DNA from: Microbacterium flavescens
GTDB taxonomy: Bacteria > Actinomycetota > Actinomycetes > Actinomycetales > Microbacteriaceae
Assembly (NCBI RefSeq): GCF_018588945.1
Contig: NZ_JAFIWA010000006.1
Span: 186,001-250,000, forward strand
Direction: 5' to 3'
Length of the DNA: 64,000 nucleotides
Numbering within the stretch: the first letter of the stretch is position 1; each line of letters opens with the position of its first letter. Of this stretch, positions 35,299-45,200 are shown piece after piece. The notes under the pieces are model-generated. The model was not told the origin of the DNA, did not search any database, and saw only the letters and a list, made by a program, of their open reading frames with translations. The translations under genes were made by a program, and so were the position numbers.

Positions 35299-37068
35299 TC
35301 AGCGCTTCCAGGGACCGTTCTTCGCGCCGGGCTGGTCAGCGCGGCTCCACCACTGCGCGGTGTACGTCATCCCGTCGTGCACGACCTTGTCGCCCTTGAG
35401 GTAGATCGTGTCGGCATACCAGGCCTGCACGGTGTCCGGGTCCACGCCGCACGCGGTGAGGGTCGCCCACGGCCCGCGCACCGACGCGCCGGGCGCGTCT
35501 GCCTTCGCGTACCACTGCGCCTCGAACACTCGGCCGTCGAGGTACACGAGCTCACCACCCCGATACGTGGTCTGCGCGTTCCAGGCGGCGGCCGCGGCAT
35601 CCGGAGTGTTCTGACACAGCAGCGCGGGTGCACCGGCGACCGGGCCGGGAGCCGCGGCGCGCAGCACGTCGGCCGACGCGGCGGAGAGGTCGCCCGCGAC
35701 ATCGTTGCCGATCTCCCAGAAGTCGACTCCGCCGAGCCCCTTCGAAACGGCCCACGCGGTCTTCTCGGCCACCGCGACCTCGTCGTCGAACGACCAGAAC
35801 TCCCGTGCCGCCTCGTCGTAGCCCCACGTCGCGTCGAAGTGCCCGTCGGCGGTGTACTCGTGATGGATCTCGAGGTCGCGCGCCTTCAGCTGGTCCCAGG
35901 TGATCTGGCCGAGGCCGCCGCCCGACACGGTCCAGGGCTGCGGCTCGGCGTCGCGCCAGCCCTGCCCGTACGCCGCAAGGCCGAGGTTCAGCTTGGCCGG
36001 GTCGACGCCGGCATCGACGTACGCCGCGACGACGGCGTCGAGTCCGAGACCCCAGTTGTGGGCAGGATCGCCGTGCACGTTGCCCTGGTGACCGGTCTCG
36101 GCGGCCCACGAACCCCAGAGGTCGTAGCCCTGCAGGTTGCCGTAGTCGAGGCTCGCCCACAACTCGGGCGTGTTCCACCCGCCGGCGCTGATCTGCGTCG
36201 GCCCTGCGGGGAGGAAGGCCGAGATCTCGTAGTCGGCGCCGGTCTCCGACTCCAAGGCATCGAGCTGTGCCCGCAGCTCGGCGGCGAAGGCGATGAAGTT
36301 CGCCTTGTCGTTCACCGGGTCGACGCTGTTGCCCACCTCCTGCGCCCAGTCGGGCGCACCCGGCCACTCCCAGTCGAGGTCGAAGCCGTCGAAGATGCCG
36401 GTGGCCGCCCCGTCTCCCCCGCGACCGCCGATGAGCGGCAGATCGCCTCGGATGTAGAGGTCGATGCAGGACTCGGCGAGGTTCGCGCGCAGCTCGGGCG
36501 TGGCGACGGCCTTCGAGAACGACTTCGACCACGACCACCCGCCGAGCGAGACGTTGACCTTCAGATCGGGATACAGCCGCTTGAGCTGCTTCAGCTGGTT
36601 GAAGTTGCCGGCGAGCTTCTGCTTCTTGCCGTCGGCGATGCCGAGGACGGAGTCGGCCGCGGCGAAGGCGTGGACGAAGTCGCTGTCGGCGTCGCCGGCC
36701 GTATCTGTGAGCCCCGGCCCCGCGGCCGCGGTGTCGGAGATGAAGCAGGTGAAGGGCTCGACGTCGTCGAGTCCTTCCACTCCAGCGGCGACGGCGGCGT
36801 CGAGAGCGGCCTGGTCCCCGGCGATGTTGCCGAAGGAGTAGTTGAGGTGGGTGAGACTCTCGGCCGCGGCCGTGTCGACGAAGAGGCGCTTGATGGTCGC
36901 CTTCGCCTCGCCAGTCGCGCGCCACTGGCCGTAGTAGCCGACGTTCCGATAGCCGTTGATCGTGGTCGTCGAGGTCGGATCGGGGTCGGCGGCGGTGGCG
37001 GAGGATGCCGCCAACAGGCACGCGACGAGCGCTCCGGCGACGGCGAGAGCAGGGATTCGGGGGGTCAA
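35299..37068 (-). CDS. secreted GH18 chitinase with two C-terminal chitin-binding modules
   Basis: 589 residues. A Sec signal peptide ends near ASSATA-ADPD; the GH18 domain has VNVSLGGWSWSKSF and the catalytic DGFDLDWEWP (DxxDxDxE, with the acid Glu). GLGLDAVVAAYVDAGVDPAKL and GVDFWEIGNDVAGD complete the barrel. After about residue 470 come two CBM5/12-like modules, WNAQTTYRGGELVYLDG...FEAQWYAKADAPG and WYADTIYLKGDKVVHDG...YTAQWWSRADQPG. Start is probably TTG 37068, six bases after AAGGAG; GTG 37071 is too close. The enzyme hydrolyses chitin outside the cell. Confidence 0.92.
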   Translation of the reverse strand: MTPRIPALAVAGALVACLLAASSATAADPDPTSTTTINGYRNVGYYGQWRATGEAKATIKRLFVDTAAAESLTHLNYSFGNIAGDQAALDAAVAAGVEGLDDVEPFTCFISDTAAAGPGLTDTAGDADSDFVHAFAAADSVLGIADGKKQKLAGNFNQLKQLKRLYPDLKVNVSLGGWSWSKSFSKAVATPELRANLAESCIDLYIRGDLPLIGGRGGDGAATGIFDGFDLDWEWPGAPDWAQEVGNSVDPVNDKANFIAFAAELRAQLDALESETGADYEISAFLPAGPTQISAGGWNTPELWASLDYGNLQGYDLWGSWAAETGHQGNVHGDPAHNWGLGLDAVVAAYVDAGVDPAKLNLGLAAYGQGWRDAEPQPWTVSGGGLGQITWDQLKARDLEIHHEYTADGHFDATWGYDEAAREFWSFDDEVAVAEKTAWAVSKGLGGVDFWEIGNDVAGDLSAASADVLRAAAPGPVAGAPALLCQNTPDAAAAAWNAQTTYRGGELVYLDGRVFEAQWYAKADAPGASVRGPWATLTACGVDPDTVQAWYADTIYLKGDKVVHDGMTYTAQWWSRADQPGAKNGPWKR

Positions 37069-37222
37069 CACAAGCTCCTTCGATTGCGCGGGGTCCGGCA
37101 CCGATGCGGGACCGGGCACTCGCGAGGAGCAATTAGGCAACCGTCCTAACAAATACCCTGTGCCCATTCTGGCACGCGGTCATCTGCCAGCGGAAGAGCG
37201 ATCCGCCATCCTCGCCGACGAC

Positions 37223-37254
37223 GAAGGCCCGATCCCTTGCGGGACCGGGCCTTC
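37223..37254 (-). terminator. terminator after the DEAD-box helicase gene
   Basis: Arms GAAGGCCCG and CGGGCCTTC are perfect, with an inner GATCCC/GGGACC stem. It lies 13 bases past the helicase stop. The chitinase promoter must lie between this hairpin and 37068. Confidence 0.8.
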
Positions 37255-37266
37255 TGAAACGTGCTG

Positions 37267-39342
37267 CTACGCGTCGACGTGCGCGAGCTGACGGCCGCTG
37301 AGTTCCTCGAGCAGGTCGTCGCCGGGGCGCACCTCTTCGAACGGCGCATCGATCTCCGCGCGGTCGAGGAGCTCGGTCATGCGGCGGCGGCGCTGACGCG
37401 TGATCAGCGTGACGACGGTGCCCGAGCGCCCCGCGCGGCCGGTGCGGCCGGAGCGGTGAAGGTACGTTTTGTACTCGTCGGGAGCGTCGGCCTGCACCAC
37501 GAGATCGATGTCATCGACATGGATGCCTCGGGCCGCGACATCCGTCGCCACGAGAACCTGCACGCGACCTGACGTGAGCCGCTCCAGGTTGCGCGTGCGC
37601 TTGGCCTGATTGAGGTCGCCGTGCAGGGCGAGCGCACGGATGCCGGCGTCGTCGAGCTGCTCGGCGAGCATCTCGGCGTAGGCGCGGGTGCGGGCGAAGA
37701 CGAGGGTCTTGCCCTCGCGTCCGACGAGCGACTCGAGGATCTCCGCCTTGTCGCGGTGCTCGATGACGAGGACGCGGTGCTCGATCGTGCCGGAGTCCTG
37801 GTCCTCCCCCGCCACCTCGTACACGGCGGGCTCGACGAGGAACTCGTCGACCAGCGCGGCGACCTCGCGGTCGAGCGTCGCCGAGAAGAGCAGCTTCTGG
37901 CTGGCGTCGGCGGTGAGGCGCAGGATGCGCTGCACAGGCTCGAGGAAGCCCAGTTCGCACATGTGATCGGCCTCGTCGAGCACCACGATGCGGATCTCGG
38001 ACAGGTCGAGCTTGCCCTGGTTCACGAGGTCTTCGATGCGCCCGGGTGTGCCGATGATGATGTCGACGCCCTTCTTGAGCGCACCGACCTGGCGACCCTG
38101 CGGAACGCCGCCGTAGATCTGCGTCGTGAACAGGCCGACGCTGCGGGCGATGGGCTGGATCGTGCGGTCGATCTGCAGCGCGAGTTCACGCGTCGGGGCG
38201 AGGATGAGCGCCTTCGGCGCGCGGCCGAACTCGCGCCGCTGCCCGCGCTGCGAGCGCAGCACGCTCTCGACGAGAGGACCGCCGAACGCGATCGTCTTGC
38301 CAGATCCGGTGCGGCCGCGGGCGAGCACGTCCTTGCCCTCGAGGATGGACGGAATGGTGGCGGCCTGGATCGGGAAGGGGCTCGCCGCTCCGAGGTCGGC
38401 CAGGACGGCGACGATGTTCTCGCCGAGCCCGAGGTCGCCGAAGGTCACGTCCGCGACTTCACCGGCCTGCACGGCGTCAGCCTGCAGACGCTCGTGCACG
38501 ACGTCGACGTGGGCTTCGTGCGCCGCCGACCGGGCGGGCGCATTCCAGTCCGAGCGGGCGGGTGCTGCGCCGCGGCGCGGGCGGTCGTCGGACGAGCGCT
38601 TGGGGCGGTCGTCGAACGAACGCTTCGGGCGGTCATCGAAGGAGCGCTTGGGGCGGTCATCGAAGGAGCGCTTGGGGCGGTCGTCGAAGGAGCGGGCCGG
38701 CCGCTCGTCGCGGCGGTAGGAGGGGCGGGCGTCGCCGAACGAACGGCGATCGTCGCGGGCGACGCGATCGAGGTGAGCGGGCCGTGCCGGACGGTCGTCA
38801 CGGCGGGGGCGGTCGTCGAACGAGCGCTTCGGCCGATCGTCGAACGAACGAGCCGGACGGTCGTCCCGCTTCGGACGGTCATCGAACGAGCGCTTCGGAC
38901 GGTCGTCGAACGAACGAGCCGGACGGTCGTCCCGCTTCGGACGGTCATCGAACGAGCGCTTCGGACGGTCATCGAACGAACGAGCCGGACGGTCGTCCCG
39001 CTTCGGACGGTCATCGAACGAACGCTTCGGACGGTCGTCGTACGAGCGGGCCGGACGGTCGTCGCGACGCGCGCGGTCGTCACGGCCCGCCGCCGAGTGC
39101 GTGCGGATGCCGCGTGCCTCGTCGCGGCCGGCGCGCTCCTGGGCCGACCAGCGGCGCTTGGGCGCGGCATCCGTCGACTCCTCAGGACGGTAGCCGCGGT
39201 GGCTCGGGCTCTTGCTGCCGGGCTTGCCGGCCGACGCGTCACCCGGACGGCGCTTGCGGTCCTGGTAGCTGGTCTTGGCGGCGTAGCGCGGCTCGAAGTT
39301 CTTGGCGGGGCGTCCGCCGGCGGGCTTCTTGCTCTTGGGCAT
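37267..39342 (-). CDS. DEAD-box RNA helicase with long DDRP repeat N-terminus
   Basis: 691 residues. The first 300 residues are disordered and basic/acidic, with 18 DDRP units between about 93 and 257. The helicase core follows: FPIQAATIPSILEGKDVLARG with GRTGSGKTIAF (motif I), LAPTRELALQI, VLDEADHMCELGF (motif II), LLFSATLD (III) and YLHRSGRTGRAG (VI). Family members unwind structured RNA in ribosome assembly, mRNA decay and cold adaptation. ATG 39342 begins MPKSKKPAGGRPAKNF; an approximately 200-nt structured leader precedes it. An N-terminal repeat region of this kind is unusual, since most relatives have the basic tail at the C-terminus. Confidence 0.93.
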   Translation of the reverse strand: MPKSKKPAGGRPAKNFEPRYAAKTSYQDRKRRPGDASAGKPGSKSPSHRGYRPEESTDAAPKRRWSAQERAGRDEARGIRTHSAAGRDDRARRDDRPARSYDDRPKRSFDDRPKRDDRPARSFDDRPKRSFDDRPKRDDRPARSFDDRPKRSFDDRPKRDDRPARSFDDRPKRSFDDRPRRDDRPARPAHLDRVARDDRRSFGDARPSYRRDERPARSFDDRPKRSFDDRPKRSFDDRPKRSFDDRPKRSSDDRPRRGAAPARSDWNAPARSAAHEAHVDVVHERLQADAVQAGEVADVTFGDLGLGENIVAVLADLGAASPFPIQAATIPSILEGKDVLARGRTGSGKTIAFGGPLVESVLRSQRGQRREFGRAPKALILAPTRELALQIDRTIQPIARSVGLFTTQIYGGVPQGRQVGALKKGVDIIIGTPGRIEDLVNQGKLDLSEIRIVVLDEADHMCELGFLEPVQRILRLTADASQKLLFSATLDREVAALVDEFLVEPAVYEVAGEDQDSGTIEHRVLVIEHRDKAEILESLVGREGKTLVFARTRAYAEMLAEQLDDAGIRALALHGDLNQAKRTRNLERLTSGRVQVLVATDVAARGIHVDDIDLVVQADAPDEYKTYLHRSGRTGRAGRSGTVVTLITRQRRRRMTELLDRAEIDAPFEEVRPGDDLLEELSGRQLAHVDA
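38572..39066 (-). repeat. in-frame coding repeat, units RSFDDRPK
   Basis: Tandem copies of SFDDRPKR, often spaced by DDRPAR, are coded by near-identical 24 and 18-base units. Near-perfect DNA identity between units suggests recent expansion by slippage or recombination, and copy number may vary between strains. Confidence 0.9.
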
Positions 39343-39557
39343 GGGGGTGTCCTTCTGGGTTGTTCCGCGAGAACAGCACTCCTGAAGATCGCACGCGTGC
39401 GACGCCGCTCTGGCGGCGGGGAGTTGCCCGGACTGTCGTCGGCCGGGGGCCATTCAATCGATGGTCGTCGAGACGGAATCGTCTCCACCATCGGCCCCTA
39501 GGACTCACAAACCCATCCGCGCACAGCGCAGTGTCCAGAGCCGACCCGACGAGTTTA
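39343..39557 (-). promoter_or_regulatory. long structured leader and promoter of the DEAD-box helicase gene
   Basis: Reading in the minus direction, TAAACT (39552-39557) is a likely -10, which gives a leader of about 200 nt. It contains a hairpin at 39446-39498: outer GGCCCC/GGGGCC, then CGATGGT/ACCATCG and GAGACG/CGTCTC with a short loop. The bases between 39343 and 39445 show no other structure that I can support. In the plus direction the rest of this gap (to 39715) holds the start region of the next gene. Confidence 0.5.
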
Positions 39558-39715
39558 CCGGACCCTCCTGAGAAGTCGCCTGTGACGAAAACCACACACC
39601 CTGTAGGTTCTCACTTGCGGGGCGTTATCATATGCCCAGCGGTTCATTCGCTGATCTGGGGATCAAGTCCGCGTTAGCGCGACGATCTCCGAGACGTACG
39701 ACTTGGGGGGTCGGC

Positions 39716-41014
39716 GTGTTCGGAGTATCGCCGCACACACAGAACGTGAGTCCGTTGACCCTCCTCGCACCGCCCGAACCCTCGAGCGTCACCCAGCACG
39801 CGCGGCTGCTCGCCGTCCGCGAACACCCGCCTCATAGCGCCCACCACTTCAGCCGGAGCGCGATCACCGCGCTCGTCGCCGGCGTCCTCGTCGCCGTTCT
39901 CACCACCCGCGATCCGCTGTGGTGGCAGCTGCACTTCTCGCAGCTCGGCACGTTCGATGACTTCTCGGCCCACGTCTTCAACTCCACCGCGATCATCGCC
40001 GGCTTCCTGCTTGCCACGTACGGCGTCGTCGTCGTCACCGTGCTTCCCCGGACCACCCCCCGCCTCGTGTCTCGGGCATTCCGCACTGCGGTGGTCTCGG
40101 CGGGCCTGCACCTGACGGTCGTCGGGCTCATCCCGCTCACGGTCAGCACCGAGCTGCACGATCTCGCGGCTGCCGGCCTGGGCCTCTCGCTCCTCGCCAT
40201 CGTGGCGTGGAGCCTCGGCATCCCCGGCTTCGCGCGCGTGTTCCGCCTGGCATCGAGCAGCTGCGTCGTCCTCCTCGCCTCCGGGATGGTCCTGCTCACG
40301 TGCGGCGTCATCACCCTCGCGTGCTTCGAGTTCGTCGGCTTCACGGCCGTCGGCGCCTGGCTGATCGTGCTGCCCCGCGTGCTGGCGGCGTGCGCCATCT
40401 CGCAGCCCGAGCCGGCCGCGGCCGATGGGGCGGACCCGATCGACCGTGTGGAATGGACGACATGTCAGAACCCGCAGCCCATCCCGTCACCGTCGCGATC
40501 GAGCGTCGGATCGACCCGTCCCGCACCGTCGAGGCGACGAGCTGGATGCAGGCCGGCACTGATCTCGCGACCGGCTTCGCGGGCTTCCTCGGATCGGGCT
40601 GGGTTCGAGCCGGCGAGGCGAGCGACCTCTGGTACATGCTCTACCGCTTCCGCGACATCCCGACCCTCGAGGCGTGGGAGCAGTCGCCCCAGCGCGACTG
40701 GTGGCTCGATTCGGGGCGCACGTTCGCGAGCGAAGTCCGCGTCGAGCGCCGCACCGGCATCGAGGGCTGGTTCGACGCTCCCGCCGCGACACACGTCGAC
40801 ACCGGTGAGTCACGGATCGAGTCGGATGCCGCAGCCCCGACCGGCCCCATCCAGCAGCCGATCCCCGCAGCGCCCCCTCGCTGGAAGCAGGCTGTCGCGA
40901 TCTGGCTCGGATTCTTCCCGACGAATCTGCTGGCATCGTGGCTGCTCGGCTATGTCCCCGGCTTCGGCGAGTGGCCGCTCCTCGTGCGCGTCCTCCTCGC
41001 GACCCTGCTGCTGA
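39716..41014 (+). CDS. DUF998-like membrane protein, 3' end unclear
   Basis: The first 230 residues are a six-helix membrane protein with WWQLHFSQLGTFDDFSAHVFN, nearly identical in layout to WWMVHFSQLGTFDNLSSAIFN of the gene at 41164, so a DUF998-like paralog. Start GTG 39716 follows GGGGGG; ATG 39632 is an alternative. After the last helix (about 40400) no stop occurs in this frame until 41014, so the annotated tail is Ser/Arg/Pro-rich and overlaps the next gene by about 560 bases. That tail is probably not real protein. A frameshift in the genome or in the assembly would explain it. Confidence 0.6.
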   Translation: MFGVSPHTQNVSPLTLLAPPEPSSVTQHARLLAVREHPPHSAHHFSRSAITALVAGVLVAVLTTRDPLWWQLHFSQLGTFDDFSAHVFNSTAIIAGFLLATYGVVVVTVLPRTTPRLVSRAFRTAVVSAGLHLTVVGLIPLTVSTELHDLAAAGLGLSLLAIVAWSLGIPGFARVFRLASSSCVVLLASGMVLLTCGVITLACFEFVGFTAVGAWLIVLPRVLAACAISQPEPAAADGADPIDRVEWTTCQNPQPIPSPSRSSVGSTRPAPSRRRAGCRPALISRPASRASSDRAGFEPARRATSGTCSTASATSRPSRRGSSRPSATGGSIRGARSRAKSASSAAPASRAGSTLPPRHTSTPVSHGSSRMPQPRPAPSSSRSPQRPLAGSRLSRSGSDSSRRICWHRGCSAMSPASASGRSSCASSSRPCC

Positions 41015-41088
41015 CGCCGGTCATGACGTACTTCGTGCTGCCGTGGGTGACGCGGATGCTGCGTCCCTGGCTCCACCGCGCCGGCTGA
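40453..41088 (+). CDS. antibiotic biosynthesis monooxygenase-type protein with C-terminal membrane helices (COG3224)
   Basis: 211 residues. The first 120 form an ABM-like alpha/beta-barrel (HPVTVAIERRIDPSRTVEAT; FLGSGWVRAG; WYMLYRFRDIPTLEAWEQS), followed by two membrane helices (QAVAIWLGFFPTNLLASWLL and LLVRVLLATLLLTPVMTYFV). That domain order is known from COG3224 proteins, whose substrate is unclear. Start is ATG 40453 or, nine bases on, ATG 40462. It overlaps, in another frame, the open tail of the preceding membrane-protein gene; coding signals for this frame look better. Confidence 0.85.
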   Translation: MDDMSEPAAHPVTVAIERRIDPSRTVEATSWMQAGTDLATGFAGFLGSGWVRAGEASDLWYMLYRFRDIPTLEAWEQSPQRDWWLDSGRTFASEVRVERRTGIEGWFDAPAATHVDTGESRIESDAAAPTGPIQQPIPAAPPRWKQAVAIWLGFFPTNLLASWLLGYVPGFGEWPLLVRVLLATLLLTPVMTYFVLPWVTRMLRPWLHRAG

Positions 41089-41163
41089 GCCGACCGCCCG
41101 CGCCACGGCACCCGCTTTGCGCGTGTCGCGGGACCGCGCCATCGCCGGTCCTACACTGGCGCC

Positions 41164-42240
41164 ATGACCTCGCCCCGCACGGCGGCCGCTTCCGGCGGCA
41201 CTCCCACGCCCGCCAAGCACACCGAGTCCGAGGCGATCTATCTCGCTCTCGGTGCGGGCGTGGTCGGTGGCGTCTACGGCTTCGTCGTCTCCCTCATCGC
41301 CACCTCGCTGAGCATCGCCGACGACGACCCGTTCGCCCAGTGGGCGGCGATCGGCGCGGCCGTGGTCGGCGCCGCCGTGTCGGTCGCCGGCTACTGGCGC
41401 TCGCGGAGCCGTCCGGGTCAGGAGTGGCGCCGCACCCTTCCGTCGTGGAAGTTCACCGTCAACACCGTCTCGGTCGTGATCGTGCACACCGTGCTCGCGT
41501 TCCTCACCACCTATGCCCTCTACCGCGTGCTCGCCCTCGGGTTCATCGGCCTGCCGGTGGTCACGTTCTGGGCGGTCGTGCTGATGGCGGTGACGCTCGG
41601 GATGACCGCCTACATCGTGTACCTGTCGGTGTCGAGCATGACGACGCAGCGCATGTCGTCTCTGCTCATGGCATTCATCGTGATCGGCACGCTCACCGCG
41701 ATGGTGACGACGCCCGACCCCGAGTGGTGGATGGTCCACTTCAGCCAGCTCGGCACGTTCGACAACCTCTCGAGCGCGATCTTCAACGGCACGCTCATCG
41801 CGGGCGGCCTCCTGGTGACGACCTTCGCCGTCTATATCGCCAACGACATGGAGGCTCTGGCCGCCGCCGGAGTGCTCGCCAATCCCCGGGGAGTGAGGAT
41901 CGTTCCCGCGCTCTTCGTCGTGATGGGCATCATGCTCGCCTGCGTCGGCATCTTCCCCGTCGACGTCAACCTCGCGCTCCACAACATCTCCGCTTCAGGG
42001 ATGGCGGCGATGTTCGTGGTCCTGCTCATCAGCGGACCCGGATTGCTGAGAGGGATGCCGCGCACCTACTTCGTCTCGTCGTGGGCGTTCCTCGGCGCGA
42101 CCGTGCTGTCGGTCATCCTCTTCATCCCCGTGGTCGGCTACTTCTCGCTGACCGCGTTCGAGATCATCGTCTTCGCGCTGATCTTCGGCTGGATCGCGGT
42201 GTTCATCCGCTTCCTGGGAGCCGCCGGCCGCCGCGACTGA
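41164..42240 (+). CDS. DUF998-like multi-pass membrane protein
   Basis: 358 residues and about nine membrane helices. The central LTAMVTTPDPEWWMVHFSQL pattern matches the paralog at 39716. The N-terminal 35 residues are polar and probably cytosolic. DUF998 proteins have no established function. ATG 41164 lies six bases after TACACT (41152-41157), so it is likely a leaderless transcript. It is convergent with the RND transporter gene. Confidence 0.85.
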   Translation: MTSPRTAAASGGTPTPAKHTESEAIYLALGAGVVGGVYGFVVSLIATSLSIADDDPFAQWAAIGAAVVGAAVSVAGYWRSRSRPGQEWRRTLPSWKFTVNTVSVVIVHTVLAFLTTYALYRVLALGFIGLPVVTFWAVVLMAVTLGMTAYIVYLSVSSMTTQRMSSLLMAFIVIGTLTAMVTTPDPEWWMVHFSQLGTFDNLSSAIFNGTLIAGGLLVTTFAVYIANDMEALAAAGVLANPRGVRIVPALFVVMGIMLACVGIFPVDVNLALHNISASGMAAMFVVLLISGPGLLRGMPRTYFVSSWAFLGATVLSVILFIPVVGYFSLTAFEIIVFALIFGWIAVFIRFLGAAGRRD

Positions 42241-42261
42241 GACGCGGCCGCACCGGCGGCG

Positions 42262-45200
42262 TCACTGGTCGCGCTGCGGTTCGCCGTCGCCTTCGGCGTT
42301 CTGCTCGCCGTCGACCTGCTCGACCGATGCGTCGTCGCCCATGGGCTCGGGCTCGGGCTCGGGCTCCGGCTGAGGCTCGGGCTCGGGCTCCGGCTCCGGC
42401 TCCGGCTCGGGGGCTTCGGCTTCCGCTTCAGTCTCGGCATCAGGTGCACCATCGGGCTCCGCGGGAGCCTCCGTCGCAGCATCCGACTCGCTCTCGTCAC
42501 CAGCCGTGCGCTCAGCCTCACCCTCGCCCGCTTCGGCGTCACCTTCCGGCGCGGCGTCGGCTTCAGTCAGCGCCTCACCCTCCGGCTCGACGTCCGGCAC
42601 GGCCTCGACCGCCGTCGTATCGGCCGGCGCAGAGCCCGCGGCGAGCGCACGCCGCTCGCGCCGCGTCATGACCGCACCGCCGGCGGCGGCTCCGACGAGC
42701 GCGGGGTTCGCGGCATCCGCCCCGCCCGTGGGGCTGGAAGACGGAGCGTACGAGCCGCCCGCGTCGCCCTCGTCTCCGCGACGACGCGCGATGCGGCGCT
42801 CCCGGGCGCCCTCGACGAGGTTGTACAGGGTCGGGAGCACGAGCAGCGTCAGCACGGTCGACGACACCAGTCCGCCGATCACGACGATCGCCAGAGGCTG
42901 CGAGATGAAGCCGCCCTGACCTGTGATGCCGAGCGCCATCGGGGTGAGCGCGAAGATCGTCGCCAGCGCCGTCATGAGGATCGGGCGCAGACGGCGAGAG
43001 CCGCCCGCGATCGTCGCGTCGTGGGCGGTGAGGCCCTTCGTCCGGTACTGGTTGACGAGGTCGACCAGCACGATGGCGTTCGTCACGACGATGCCGATGA
43101 GCATGAGCACGCCGATGAGCGAGGCGACGCCGAGCGGCACGCCCGTGATGATCTGCAGCAGGATCGCACCGGTCGCCGCGAACGGCACCGAGATCAGCAG
43201 CAGCAGCGGCTGCCGGAGCGACTTGAACGTCGCGACCATCACGATGTAGACGATCAGGATCGCGGCGAGCAGCGCCAGGCCGAGCTGTGAGAAGGCGTCC
43301 TGCTGCTGCGAGACGACGCCGCCGAGGGAGGCGTCGGCCGAGGCCGGCAGGTCGGCCTCCTCCAGCGCCGTCGTCACCGTGGCGCTGGCCGTGGTGAGGT
43401 CGTCGGTGGAGGGCGTCACCGTCACGGTGGCGGTGCGCTGACCGCCCTCGGTGGTGATCGAGGTCGGGCCTTCGCTCTCCTCCACGGTGGCGACGTCCTG
43501 CAGCGGGATCGGGCCGGCGGCACTGGGCACCGGCAGCTGACGCAGGTCATCGAGCGAGGCGGGAGTCTCAGGCGCGGCGAGGTAGACCGTCAGCGACGTG
43601 TCGTCGATCTCCACCGCGCCGATCGACTGGGGCTGCATCGTGTTGGAGACGAGTGCGCCGACGGCGACCTCCGAGAGACCGAGCGCCGCGGCCTTGTCCC
43701 GGTCGACGATCACGGCGATGTACGGGAGCGATGCTGACAGGTTGCTGGAGACCTGACCGACGCCCTCCTCACCGTCGACGGCGGCGACGACCGCGTCGGT
43801 CGCCTCCTGCAGCGTCGCGGAGTCGGGCGCCGTGACGTCGATCTCGATATCGCTCGAGCCGAAGCCGCCGCCCGCCGCGGCGACGGTGATCGTGCCGGCG
43901 TCGTCGAGATCGGCCACCGCCTCCTGGACCTCTTCGCGCAGCGCGACCTGGTCTACGTCGGGGTCGGTCGTGATCGAGTACGTGATGCCGCTTCCGCCGC
44001 CGGTGAAGGCGTCGCGGAGCGCCGAGCCGCTCGAGCCGATCGACACCTGGACGGTCTCGATCCCCTCGATGCCGACGAGCGCATCCTCGACCTGCTCGGC
44101 TGCGGCGCTCTCGGCCTCGAGGCTCGGCGCAGCGCCGATCGACTGGGTCATCGTGAACGTGTTCTGGCCCGAGTCGCCGAGGAAGTTCGTCTTCATGAAC
44201 GGTGCGGCCGCGATGGTCCCGGCGAGCACCAGCACCGCGAGCAGCAGGGTGATCCACGAGTGCTTGAGCGTCCAGCGCAGGATCGGCAGGTAGCTCTTCT
44301 GCAGGCGGCTCGGCGGCGCCGCGGGGTGCTCGGGATCGATCGCCTCGCCGTTCGCGTCGAGCAGGGGCTTTCCGGGGCGGAGGAACCAGTAGGCGAGCAC
44401 CGGCACGATCGTCAGCGCGACGAACAGCGACGCCACCATGGCGATCGTGACGGTCATCGCGAACGGGCGGAACAGCTCGCCCGTGACGTCGCCGACGAAG
44501 GCGATCGGCAGGAACACCGCGACCGTGGTGATCGTCGAGGCCGTGATCGCGGCGGCGACCTCGCGCACGCCCAGCAGGATCGACTGCGTCTTGCCGGCGT
44601 CGCCCACGTAATGGCGCTTGATGTTCTCGATGACGACGATCGAGTCGTCGACCACTCGTCCGATGGCGATCGTCAGCGCGCCGAGGGTCAGGATGTTCAG
44701 CGAGTATCCGAAGGCCTGGATGCCGATGAACGTGATGAGCACGCTGGTCGGGATCGAGATCGCGGTGACGAGCGTCGCCCGCACCGACAGGAGGAAGACG
44801 AGGATGACGAGCACCGCGAAGACCAGGCCCAGGAGCCCCTCCTTCGCGAGGGTGTCGATCGACTCCTGGATGTAGGGCGCCTGGTCGAACACGACGGTGA
44901 ACGTCGCACCGTCGAGCGATTCCTCGAGCGAGGGCAGCACGTCGAGGACTCCGCGCGAGACGTCGACGGTGTTCGCCGCGGGCAGCTTGGTGACCGCGAT
45001 CGTCAGCGCGTCTTCGCCGTTGACGCGCGAGATGGTCGTGATGGGATCCTGCTCCTGCGCGACGGTCGCGACGTCGCCGATCGTGACCGTCCCGGCCTGC
45101 GTCTGCTCGGGCGTCGACGGAACCAGCGGGAGCGCGGCGATCTCGTCGACCGAGGCGATCTTGCTGCCGGTCTGAACTGTGAGCGTCTCGTCGCCCTCCG

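Noticed and set aside
38572..39066. CRISPR-like regular repeats
   Set aside because: Units are 18 and 24 bases, contiguous, multiples of three and in frame in a helicase gene; there are no spacers.
40207..40452. Upstream start for the COG3224 gene at 40207
   Set aside because: The added residues are Arg-rich and antisense in character to the membrane helices coded in the other frame.
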